From assembly GCF_004331485.1 (NCBI RefSeq), contig NZ_SJKD01000016.1, forward strand, positions 31,237 through 95,236: DNA of 64,000 bases, read 5' to 3'. This DNA is from Kribbella capetownensis (GTDB lineage: Bacteria; Actinomycetota; Actinomycetes; Propionibacteriales; Kribbellaceae). The translations under genes were made by a program, and so were the position numbers. Shown piece after piece: positions 16,615 to 26,045 of this stretch. Within the stretch, counting starts at the first letter, position 1. Each line of letters begins with the position of its first letter. The notes beneath the pieces are model-generated. The model was not told where the DNA came from. It did not search any database and saw only the letters and a program-made list of their open reading frames with translations.

Positions 16615-17304
16615 CTACGCCTTCTCGGATCCGGCCGGCTTGCGGGACCGGAGCCCCAGGCCCAAGCCGATCAGGCCCAGCAGTAGGCCGGCGCCACCAA
16701 GGACGCGAGCCAACGGATCCGACGAGTTCTCCGACTCCGGCGTCGTTGCCGCGACCGGTGTGATCGCGGCTGCCAGCTTGAGCGTCGGCGCCGGGTGCTC
16801 CGGCTCTTCAGCACCCTCCTTGGCGAGTTGGTCCCACTTGACCACCTCACCGTCGCTGTAGGACTGCACTGCGGGGAAGCTCAGCGCGTCGACGCCGTCC
16901 GGAATGCGCCCGACGGACAGGGAGAACTCGTCGAAGTTGCCGGCCGGGACCCCGCCAGCCGTGGCCGTCCAGGTCACGGTGGTGATCGCCTTGGTCAGCG
17001 TGACGTCGCCGACCTTGACCGGCGCAGGCAGTTGCTCGGTCGTCTTCACCACCGTCCAGCCGGGCTTGACCTGCGCGCCGACGCTGGCGAACGGGTGGTC
17101 CTTGGGCAACGAGACGACGAGCTTCGTGGTGGCGGCCGTATCGGACTCGGTCGGCACGCGGAAGACCAGCTTCGCGTACCCACCGGGCTTGGCATCCGGC
17201 GACGACACCGTGACGTGGGCCGACGCCGAGGTGGCGGCGCCGGCCAGCACAAGCGTGGATGCGGCCGCGATCGCGACAGCACGCAGGGCGAACTTCTTGG
17301 ACAT
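16615..17304 (-). CDS. ycnI: YcnI (DUF1775) copper-binding membrane-anchored protein
   Basis: A 229-residue protein with a signal peptide ending ASAHV, so the mature chain begins with histidine, the known copper-ligand position of DUF1775/YcnI proteins. The core has YAKLVFRVPTESD and WTATAGGVPAGNFDEFSLSV typical of the domain, then a linker and a C-terminal TM helix with an Arg/Lys stop. YcnI proteins are found beside CopC/CopD and are thought to act as copper chaperones at the cell surface. The gene is two bases before copC. Confidence 0.93.
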   Translation of the reverse strand: MSKKFALRAVAIAAASTLVLAGAATSASAHVTVSSPDAKPGGYAKLVFRVPTESDTAATTKLVVSLPKDHPFASVGAQVKPGWTVVKTTEQLPAPVKVGDVTLTKAITTVTWTATAGGVPAGNFDEFSLSVGRIPDGVDALSFPAVQSYSDGEVVKWDQLAKEGAEEPEHPAPTLKLAAAITPVAATTPESENSSDPLARVLGGAGLLLGLIGLGLGLRSRKPAGSEKA

Positions 17305-17357
17305 GGGAACCTTTCGCGGTCACACGGGACGACCCGGCCGCGAAGGCACGCGGCCGG

Positions 17358-17906
17358 TCAGGACATCGCTGGGATCGCCCGGATGACCGGCGGCCCGCGC
17401 CGCGAGACGTTCGAGGTGAGCCACCGCTGAACCAGTCGCGGTGACGGCGGTACGACGAGCAGTACGGCGGCGTACCGGCGTACTGGGGTCAAGATCGGCA
17501 GGCGGGGCAGGAGACGGGCGAAGATCCGCAGTACCCGGTGGACCCAGCGATGTGCGCCGGTGATCGCGACGACGCCGGCGAGCAGGACGGTCAGGTGCGC
17601 GGCGGTCATGACGAGACTGCCGCCGATCCCGCGCGGCATCATCTCGTGGTGCATCGGCATGGCCATCGGCTCGTGGGCCGCGTCGAGGGTGACGTGGACG
17701 AAGAGCTGGATCGCGGCGAGCACGACCACGGACAGTGCGCGTTCGCCGGCGAGGTACTCACCCAACAGCCAGCAGACCGCGGTCAGGGCCAGCAGCGGCG
17801 AGACCAACTGCAGCGAGACTGTGCCGCCCGCGAGCGCGTGACCGCCCACCGCGACCACAACGCTCAGCGCCGCGACCACGGGCGTCACACTGCTCTCGGC
17901 GTGCAT
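17358..17906 (-). CDS. Small Met/His-rich membrane protein heading the copper gene set
   Basis: A 182-residue protein with about five hydrophobic segments. A loop near residue 80 reads HEPMAMPMHHEMMPRG, a dense Met/His cluster of the kind used to bind Cu(I)/Cu(II). I recognise no named family. It is the first gene of the minus-strand run that continues with ycnI, copC and copD, so a role in copper uptake or efflux is likely by context. A 7-base inverted repeat (GAGTGTC/GACACTC) lies just upstream of its start and may be its operator. Confidence 0.75.
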   Translation of the reverse strand: MHAESSVTPVVAALSVVVAVGGHALAGGTVSLQLVSPLLALTAVCWLLGEYLAGERALSVVVLAAIQLFVHVTLDAAHEPMAMPMHHEMMPRGIGGSLVMTAAHLTVLLAGVVAITGAHRWVHRVLRIFARLLPRLPILTPVRRYAAVLLVVPPSPRLVQRWLTSNVSRRGPPVIRAIPAMS

Positions 17907-17919
17907 TCCCGATCCCCTC

Positions 17920-17943
17920 GAGTGTCACTCGTACCAGACACTC
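17920..17943 (-). promoter_or_regulatory. Inverted repeat upstream of the copper gene set
   Basis: GAGTGTC and GACACTC are separated by ten bases, about 14 bases before the first copper-set gene and 55 bases before the divergent ROK gene. Its place fits an operator. It does not resemble a CsoR site closely enough for me to name the regulator. Confidence 0.4.
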
Positions 17944-17997
17944 TACGGACACGGCCGGGCAAAGTGTGGCGCACCCTGTTGCTGTCAAGATGAGCGG

Positions 17998-18834
17998 ATG
18001 GACGTAGCTGTGCTGGAGGTCGGGGGCAGTCACGTGACGGCGGCAGTCGTGTCGCCGGACGACTGGTCTGTGCACGTGGTGGAGCGGGCCAAGCTCGAGT
18101 CGCAGAAGGCGGCCGAGGTGGTCGTCGCGCAGTTGGCGGCGGCGGCCCGGAAGTTGCCGCTGGCAAACGGTCTGGCGGTGGCGCTGCCCGGTCCGTTCGA
18201 CTTCGCCACCGGCGTCGCCTGGTATCGCGGCCAGGACAAGTTCGACCAGCTGTACGGGTACAACCTGGGCGACAGTCTGCGTGCGGAGCTCGCCCTGGAC
18301 CGGCTGATGTTCATGAACGACGCCGAGGCGTTCGCTGTCGGTGAGTGGACCGCGGGCGAGGTCCGCGGTGTCGAGCGCTGCGTCGGCGTCACCATCGGCA
18401 CCGGCGTCGGTACGGCGTTCCTCGCCGACGGCCACGTGGTCCGCGAGGGCGACACCGTCCCGCCCGGCGGTGAGCTCTACAAGACGGAGTACGACGGCAA
18501 GCCGCTGGAGGACTCGATCTCCGGGCGAGCGATCCTGCGCAGGTACTTCGCAAGCACGGGCACCGAAGCGCCCGGGGTCAAGGAGATCGCCGACCAGGCA
18601 CGAGCCGGTGACGCCGCCGCGAAGGACGCCCTGCTGACCTCCTTCGGTGATCTTGCGACCGCACTCACCGCTTGGCTCAATCGCTTCGGGGTGACGAAGA
18701 CCGTGCTGGGTGGCTCGATATCGGGAGCGTTCGACATCGTGGCGGAGGTGTTCAGCTTCGACGTCGCGCCCACCAAGGACACCGAGCACTCGGCGCTGAT
18801 CGGCGCGGCAGCGCACTACCTGCGCTCGAACTGA
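17998..18834 (+). CDS. ROK family protein (sugar kinase-like)
   Basis: A 278-residue actin-fold protein of the ROK group. The first phosphate loop is LEVGGSHVTAAVV, the catalytic-type aspartate sits in FMNDAEAFAVGEW, and the second nucleotide loop is GVTIGTGVGTAFL. The usual ROK zinc motif (C-x-C-G-x-x-G-C) is not present; the corresponding region reads PGGELYKTEYDGKPLED. It could phosphorylate a hexose, but the substrate is not readable. There is no N-terminal DNA-binding domain, so it is an enzyme-type ROK protein. It is divergent from the copper genes and is followed after 30 bases by the pentapeptide-repeat gene. Confidence 0.85.
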   Translation: MDVAVLEVGGSHVTAAVVSPDDWSVHVVERAKLESQKAAEVVVAQLAAAARKLPLANGLAVALPGPFDFATGVAWYRGQDKFDQLYGYNLGDSLRAELALDRLMFMNDAEAFAVGEWTAGEVRGVERCVGVTIGTGVGTAFLADGHVVREGDTVPPGGELYKTEYDGKPLEDSISGRAILRRYFASTGTEAPGVKEIADQARAGDAAAKDALLTSFGDLATALTAWLNRFGVTKTVLGGSISGAFDIVAEVFSFDVAPTKDTEHSALIGAAAHYLRSN

Positions 18835-18864
18835 ATTGTCCGCGGCTCTGGTTACGGTCGCTCC

Positions 18865-19533
18865 ATGAAGATCGCCGCGCCCCGGCTGCGCACCCAGCTC
18901 GAGTCCGCGTCGCCCACGCCGGACGACCTCGACGACGAGACCCGGTTGCTCGACCTGTCCCTGGAGGACGTGGACCTGAGCGATCTCGTCGCCGAGCATC
19001 TCGAGCTGAGCGGATGCCGGCTGACCCGCGCCAAGCTGGCCGGGTCGGACCTGGACAAGCTGATCCTGGTCGACACCGAGCTGGCCCAGTGCGACGTTGC
19101 GAACGCCCGCTGGTCCGATGGCGCCCTCACCCGGGTGGCGATCACCTCGTCCCGGCTGACCGGGTTCGCCGGGCCGGGGATGAGCATCCAGCACGCCACG
19201 ATCCGTGACAGCGTGCTCGACTTCGGCTCGTTCCGGTTCGCGAAGTTCGTGAAGGTCGAGTTCTCCGACTGCCGGCTGCAGAACGCGGACTTCGTCTCCG
19301 CGGATCTGACCGGAGCCGTGTTCCGCTCCTGCGACCTGACCGGGGCGGAGTTCTCCCAGGTCAAGGCGTCCGGCGCGGTCTTCGTCGACTGCACCTGGGA
19401 CGCCGCCCGCGGCCTCACCGCCCTGACCGGCGCGACCGTGGCCTCCTCCTCCCCGATCGACACCCTGACCTTCACCAGCGCGGTCACCACAGCGGCCGGG
19501 ATCACCCTGACTCACCCGGACGACCTCGACTAG
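18865..19533 (+). CDS. Pentapeptide repeat protein
   Basis: A 222-residue protein with consecutive A(D/N)LXX-like pentapeptide repeats: blocks such as DLVAEHLELSGCRLTRAKL, SDCRLQNADFVSADLTGAV and CDLTGAEFSQVKASGAVF fold as a right-handed quadrilateral beta-helix. Members include DNA-mimicking gyrase protectors (Qnr, MfpA), but many have unknown roles, and nothing here singles out gyrase. It follows the ROK gene by 30 bases on the same strand and ends before a 300-base spacer containing a long palindrome. Confidence 0.9.
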   Translation: MKIAAPRLRTQLESASPTPDDLDDETRLLDLSLEDVDLSDLVAEHLELSGCRLTRAKLAGSDLDKLILVDTELAQCDVANARWSDGALTRVAITSSRLTGFAGPGMSIQHATIRDSVLDFGSFRFAKFVKVEFSDCRLQNADFVSADLTGAVFRSCDLTGAEFSQVKASGAVFVDCTWDAARGLTALTGATVASSSPIDTLTFTSAVTTAAGITLTHPDDLD

Positions 19534-19583
19534 CCCCACACCCACCCCCGCCACCCACCCCCGCCACACTCCCCCCGCCCCGG

Positions 19584-19693
19584 CCCGGAGGTGGCATTTG
19601 GACGGATATCCCTTCAGGTTGCGGGTTCTCATACGTTATTGCGGCCGCAGAACCCGTCAGTTGAGGGGATATCCGTCCAAATGCGCCTCCGGG
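19584..19693. repeat. 110-bp palindromic element before the isocitrate dehydrogenase gene
   Basis: A perfect 19-base inverted repeat, GCATTTGGACGGATATCCC (19594-19612 with 19666-19684), is extended outward by CCCGGAGG/CCTCCGGG and inward by imperfect pairing that regains eight perfect bases at CGGGTTCT/AGAACCCG. The loop holds a NotI-like GCGGCCGC. C-rich DNA lies to the left and G-rich DNA to the right. It fills most of the 300-base spacer between the pentapeptide-repeat gene and idh. Confidence 0.9.
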
Positions 19694-19838
19694 CCGCCGG
19701 GGGAGGGCTGGGCCGGGCCGCGGGGGGAGGGCTGGGGCGGGGCGCGACGGAGCGTGAGCATGGACACGTCCGGTCTGGACGGGGCTGACCGCCTATTAGG
19801 GTGGGGGCGGAGCTTGCCGACCTGAAGTGGAGCACGTG

Positions 19839-22055
<2,217 letters not shown>

Positions 22056-22066
22056 TCTGAAGTTCT

Positions 22067-22100
22067 GAGCGCCCGGTGACCTCTCGGTCACCGGGCGCTC
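22067..22100 (+). terminator. Perfect hairpin after isocitrate dehydrogenase
   Basis: A 15-base perfect stem (GAGCGCCCGGTGACC/GGTCACCGGGCGCTC) with a four-base loop begins 11 bases after the idh stop. The following sequence is only weakly T-rich, as is common for actinobacterial terminators. Confidence 0.8.
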
Positions 22101-22150
22101 GGCTGTAATTGGGCGGCGGCGTACGACAACTGCTCCTAAACTCACAGCAC

Positions 22151-23563
22151 ATGACCACAACCCGATCCGTGCTTGCCGCTCAGGCCACGGACTTTCCCCG
22201 ATGGTTCCAGGATGTGATTGCCAAAGCCGAGCTCGCCGACAACGGGCCGGTGCGGGGGACCATGGTCATCCGACCGTATGGGTACGGGATCTGGGAGCGG
22301 TTGCAGGCGGCGCTGGACGAGCGGATCAAGGCGGCCGGCGCGGCCAACGCGTACTTCCCGCTGCTGATCCCCGAGGGTCATCTGCGCCGCGAGGCCGAGC
22401 ACGTGGAGGGTTTCAGTCCCGAGCTCGCCGTGGTGACGCATGCCGGAGGCAAGCAACTCGAGGAGCCGGCGGTGGTCCGCCCGACCTCGGAGACCGTCAT
22501 CGGTGAGTACATGGCGAAGTGGATCCAGAGCTATCGCGACCTGCCGCTGCTGCTGAACCAGTGGGCCAACGCGGTCCGTTGGGAGCTGCGGCCACGGTTG
22601 TTCCTGCGGACGACGGAGTTCCTGTGGCAGGAGGGCCACACCGCGCACGCGACCGCCGCGGACGCCCGCGCGTTCGCCACCAGGATCCTGACCGACGTCT
22701 ACCGCGACGTGATGGTGAACGTGCTGGCGATCCCGGTGCTGCCCGGCCGGAAGACGCGGCGGGAGCGCTTCGCCGGGGCGATCAACACGATGACGCTGGA
22801 AGCCATGACCGGTGACGGCAAGGCCCTGCAGATGGGCACGTCGCACGAACTCGGCCAGAACTTCGCCCGCGCCTTCGACATCGGCTTCCTGTCGAGCGAC
22901 GGGCAGCGTGAGCTCGCCTGGACCACCTCCTGGGGCAGCACCACGCGCATGGTCGGCGGGATGATCATGGTGCACGGCGACGACGCCGGGCTGCGCGTCC
23001 CGCCGCTCGTCGCGCCGACCCAGGTCGTCGTACTCGCGGTCAGGGACGAGACAGTCTCGGCCGCTCGACGGATCGCGGACGAGCTGACGGCGTCCGGTCT
23101 GCGCGTCGAGGTGGACGATCGCACCGACCAGCCCTTCGGCCGGCGCGCGGTGAACTGGGAGCTGAAGGGCGTCCCGGTCCGCATCGAGCTCGGCCCCCGC
23201 GACCTGGACGGCAACGTGGCAACGGTCGTACGCCGGCTGCGGAGCTCCGGCAAGGAGACCGCCGGTCTGCCGGACCTCACCTCGACCGTGGTGGCGGCGA
23301 TGGAAGCGGACCAGGCTCAATTGCTGGCGGAAGCGACCGCGCGCCAGACCGCACGGACCACGGCGGTCTCCAGTGTGGACGAGGCGTTGGAGGCGGCGAC
23401 GACCGGCTGGGCGAGCCTGCCGTACGACGTCGTCGGCGAAGACGGCGAGGACAGACTGGCCACGGCGGGGGTCACGGTCCGCTGCCTGCAGCGTCCGGAC
23501 GGCACGCTCCCCACCGAAGACGACGAACGCGGCCTCACCGCATTCGTCGCCCGCTCCTACTAG
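22151..23563 (+). CDS. proS: Prolyl-tRNA synthetase, archaeal/eukaryotic-like short type
   Basis: Class II synthetase charging tRNA-Pro. At 470 residues it lacks the insertion of the bacterial long form and matches the ProRS type 3 architecture. Motif 1 lies around MVIRPYGYGIWERLQ, motif 2 is WELRPRLFLRTTEFLWQEGHTAH, and motif 3 is the TTSWGSTTRMVGGMIMVHGDDAGL region. The anticodon-binding domain follows with VVVLAVRD and PFGRRAVNWELKGVPVRIELG. ATG at 22151 is preferred because the 14 in-frame codons upstream overlap the idh terminator region. No ribosome-binding site is obvious, so the message may be leaderless. Its stop overlaps the converging glycosidase remnant. Confidence 0.94.
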   Translation: MTTTRSVLAAQATDFPRWFQDVIAKAELADNGPVRGTMVIRPYGYGIWERLQAALDERIKAAGAANAYFPLLIPEGHLRREAEHVEGFSPELAVVTHAGGKQLEEPAVVRPTSETVIGEYMAKWIQSYRDLPLLLNQWANAVRWELRPRLFLRTTEFLWQEGHTAHATAADARAFATRILTDVYRDVMVNVLAIPVLPGRKTRRERFAGAINTMTLEAMTGDGKALQMGTSHELGQNFARAFDIGFLSSDGQRELAWTTSWGSTTRMVGGMIMVHGDDAGLRVPPLVAPTQVVVLAVRDETVSAARRIADELTASGLRVEVDDRTDQPFGRRAVNWELKGVPVRIELGPRDLDGNVATVVRRLRSSGKETAGLPDLTSTVVAAMEADQAQLLAEATARQTARTTAVSSVDEALEAATTGWASLPYDVVGEDGEDRLATAGVTVRCLQRPDGTLPTEDDERGLTAFVARSY

Positions 23564-23815
23564 TTGTTGTTGTAGGGCTCGGCCTCCAGCTTCAGGCCGG
23601 AGGCCGAGCTCGGAGTGGTCACGGTGATCGTCCGGGACTCGCCCGGCAGCAACCACAAGTAGTTGTCGGAGTAGATCGCAGGCAGGACGCGGCTGCGCGA
23701 TCTCGAAGCGGTCAGTCTTGTTGCTGGCAGCAACCACCACGTTGTCGGTGTGAGTGGCGAGTCGCGCACCCGTGAGGTCATACAGGTAGGAATAACCGGC
23801 ACCCGGAAGTCACTT
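23560..23815 (-). pseudogene. Frameshifted C-terminal remnant of a glycoside hydrolase (GH2-like)
   Basis: One minus-strand frame reads YLYDLTGARLATHTDN followed by VVVAASNKTDRFEI; near 23695 the similarity switches frame and continues as YSDNYLWLLPGESRTITV to a stop at 23560. The combination resembles the C-terminal immunoglobulin-like domain of GH2-type glycosidases (beta-mannosidase or glucosaminidase class), where SDNY..LLPGES is common. Only ~80 codons survive, with one frameshift and no upstream catalytic part. The family call rests on this short motif. Confidence 0.5.
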
Positions 23816-23839
23816 CATGCCATCAAGGATGTCGAGAGG

Positions 23840-24823
23840 TCAGCGGGCCAGGTACTTGCGGACGTCGTCGGCGACCTGGGCGCGGTGAACCATGCCGTAC
23901 TTGCGCAGGATCGCGCTGAGGTGGGTCTTGACCGTGTTCAGGCTGATCCCGAGCTCGGCCGCGAGCTGGTCGTTGTCGAGGCCGTCGACGAGCAGGACCG
24001 CGACGTTCTGCTGCGCCTTGGTCAGGCTGGTGAACCGGCGCTCAGGACCCTCGTCGGTGTCCATCAGCATCTCGATCAGCTCGGACTGGATGTGCTCGGT
24101 CGCGTCGACGATGCGGTGCAGATAACCTTCCACCGCCACGGCCACCTCGGATTCGCTCAGCGCCTCCGTCGCGATCTCGCGGATCGACGCGACCCGGTGG
24201 GTCAGGTACTCCATCACGTGGTCGGAGGTCAGCAGGTTGGGTCCGGCGTCGCCGGCCGGCAGCATCCGCAGCGCCTCCCGATCCTCGCCCTCGCGGGTCA
24301 GCACCCGCTCCACCACGCCGCCGAGCCACTCGAACGCCCGGACGGCGTTGTCGTCGTAGCTGTCCGGCTCGTAGCTCTGCATCGACAGCATCCCGAACAA
24401 CTGGTCCGGACCATCCTTGGCCGGCCGGAAGATCGGCACCGTCACCGCGTCCTGGGACTGCCGCCCGACATCGCCGATCGGTACGCCGGCATGCAGCGCG
24501 GCACCGTTGTCGTAGGCGTAGCGGTACGTCGTGCGCCGCTTCAGCAGCCACGCGGTCTGGCCGTTCGGCCCGAAGTTGTGCGTGTCCGGGTCGACGTACT
24601 GGCCGTCGTCGTGGCCGTAGGGATAGCGGACCCGGCTGCTGCCCTGGAGGAAACCGACGAAGAACGTGTCGACCCGCGCGACCTTGCCGGCCACCACCCG
24701 CACGTAGTCGTACAGGCCGTAGTGATCGGCCCGGAACAGCGCCTCGATCTTGTGATATGCCTCGCGCAGGATGATCGCGGTCTCCGCGTCGACCCTCAGC
24801 GGGGCGGACTTGTCTGCCTCCAC
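23840..24823 (-). CDS. GAF-domain LuxR-type transcriptional regulator (first of two paralogues)
   Basis: A 327-residue regulator. Residues ~20-170 look like a GAF sensor domain (VDTFFVGFLQGSSRVRYPY, then LLKRRTTYRYAYDNGAAL and DAVTVPIF). A helical linker rich in Glu follows, and the C-terminal ~65 residues are a LuxR helix-turn-helix (SLTKAQQNVAVLLVDGLDN, AAELGISLNTVKTHLSAIL). The ligand is unknown and there is no receiver domain. It lies 28 bases downstream of the DUF3800-like gene and is closely related to the regulator at 26046-27044. Confidence 0.88.
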   Translation of the reverse strand: MEADKSAPLRVDAETAIILREAYHKIEALFRADHYGLYDYVRVVAGKVARVDTFFVGFLQGSSRVRYPYGHDDGQYVDPDTHNFGPNGQTAWLLKRRTTYRYAYDNGAALHAGVPIGDVGRQSQDAVTVPIFRPAKDGPDQLFGMLSMQSYEPDSYDDNAVRAFEWLGGVVERVLTREGEDREALRMLPAGDAGPNLLTSDHVMEYLTHRVASIREIATEALSESEVAVAVEGYLHRIVDATEHIQSELIEMLMDTDEGPERRFTSLTKAQQNVAVLLVDGLDNDQLAAELGISLNTVKTHLSAILRKYGMVHRAQVADDVRKYLAR

Positions 24824-24851
24824 GATGTCGACCCTTCAATCGATCACTCGA

Positions 24852-25670
24852 CTATGACGCCGCCGCCGGGATATTGCCAGGTGCCAGTCCGCCAGGCGGA
24901 CCCCAGGCAGGCCAGACCGACGCCTTGTCGAGGTACGGCGCCAGCAGGGCACTCACCTCCGCGTCGTCGGCGCCCCGCAACTGGTCGGAGGCCATCTTGC
25001 GGGTGATCCCGGCCAGGAAATCGGCGATCTGGATGCGATGGTCGGTGAACGAGTCGACCTGCTCCAGCGCGACGAATCCCTCGGTCGACTCCTGCAACCG
25101 GCCGACTCGCCCGGCCGACAACGTGGTCTGCCGATCGTGCGCGATCGCGACCGCCCGGCCGCCGTCGGTCCAGAACTCGACCGCCCGGACGATCGCCGGC
25201 ATCAGCGGGTCCAGCCGGGGGATCGGCGACTCGTCGGCGGCCCGGACGAAGTCGTTCGCCGCTTCCAGGAAGCCCCGCGCCTCGTCGCTCCGACGGCCGG
25301 CGTCGTACAGGAACCGGATCGTCTCGGATCGGGCACCGAGGAAGTCGACCAGCCCGGAGACGAGGAAGTAGGTCTTGTCGACCAGGAACACGTGCGCGTT
25401 GCCCTCCAGCGGGCCTTCCGGCCCGAGGAACCACAGCAGGACCGCGCGCTGCTTCGACCGGAGCAGGTGCCCGGCCTTGTACATGGTCGCGGGCGACTTG
25501 ATCCGGGCCCGGATTTCGGCGACGCAGGCCGCCGCGGTCTGCTCGTCGAGCCGCACGCTCGCGTGCGCGAACACGTCGGTCACGCCGCCGACGAGCTTCT
25601 CCCCCTCGTACCCGGACTCGTCACACGCGATCTCGACGGCCCTGGGTTCCGTTGGCGCGGTGGTCGGCAC
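24852..25670 (-). CDS. DUF3800-like protein (possible RNase H-fold)
   Basis: A 272-residue protein beginning VEIACDESGYEGEKLVGG, which carries the DESG motif of DUF3800 proteins. An AHDRQTTLS segment lies in the middle, and the family-like closing motif is FTDHRIQIADFLAGITRK. These acidic residues would sit in an RNase H-like active site, but activity has not been shown for most members. The GTG at 25670 is the likely start. It lies between two GAF-LuxR genes on the same strand and directly precedes one of them by 28 bases, so co-transcription is likely. The family call is moderate; the protein may simply be a relative. Confidence 0.5.
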   Translation of the reverse strand: MPTTAPTEPRAVEIACDESGYEGEKLVGGVTDVFAHASVRLDEQTAAACVAEIRARIKSPATMYKAGHLLRSKQRAVLLWFLGPEGPLEGNAHVFLVDKTYFLVSGLVDFLGARSETIRFLYDAGRRSDEARGFLEAANDFVRAADESPIPRLDPLMPAIVRAVEFWTDGGRAVAIAHDRQTTLSAGRVGRLQESTEGFVALEQVDSFTDHRIQIADFLAGITRKMASDQLRGADDAEVSALLAPYLDKASVWPAWGPPGGLAPGNIPAAAS

Positions 25671-26045
25671 GGCCCGACTCTCTCACCGCAGGCAAGACCG
25701 TGCACGCCGATTACACAGAGAAGTCGCGGGTGGTGGGGTTCCGAGTTCCCGAGTCGCCCTCCCAAGCCTCGGCCGAACTCCCCGCACCACCCGCGACCAG
25801 ATCAGGACGCCAATTCCTGTGAGCCCCCGCGTCTGCCGATCTCGCAGCCCCCTGTGAGATCGGCGACCCCCCGGCAGTTCTTCTGGCGTCCTCTCCCTCC
25901 CCCCGTTGACTACACCGTGCCACCTCGTGTCAGGACCTGCCTATCGCCCACGGCATGAGGTTGTTGTGCCCTCAATCTCATCCCGGGGATGATGTAGTCA
26001 TTGACGAGTCTTGCGCCTCGGGAAGAAAGTTGCGGTCGTGCCTGC
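25671..26045. other. 375-base spacer with palindromes, no gene seen
   Basis: No credible reading frame is present. It contains a 75-base palindromic element (25723-25797), a second hairpin CGATCTCGCA/TGTGAGATCG around 25834-25861, and a CT-rich stretch near 25890-25910. The promoter of the DUF3800-like gene and the transcript end of the second GAF-LuxR gene must lie here. Confidence 0.6.
25723..25797. repeat. 75-bp palindromic element
   Basis: The ends are perfect 13-base inverted repeats, GTCGCGGGTGGTG and CACCACCCGCGAC, with further imperfect pairing inward (GGGG/CCCC). It is intergenic, 50 bases upstream of the DUF3800-like gene. Layout resembles the elements at 2424 and 19584, but the arm sequences differ. 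Confidence 0.75.

Noticed and set aside
17758..19632. 624-codon minus-strand open frame under the ROK and pentapeptide-repeat genes
   Set aside because: Composition is that of antisense shadow (Arg, Gly, Val), while the plus strand holds two recognisable proteins.
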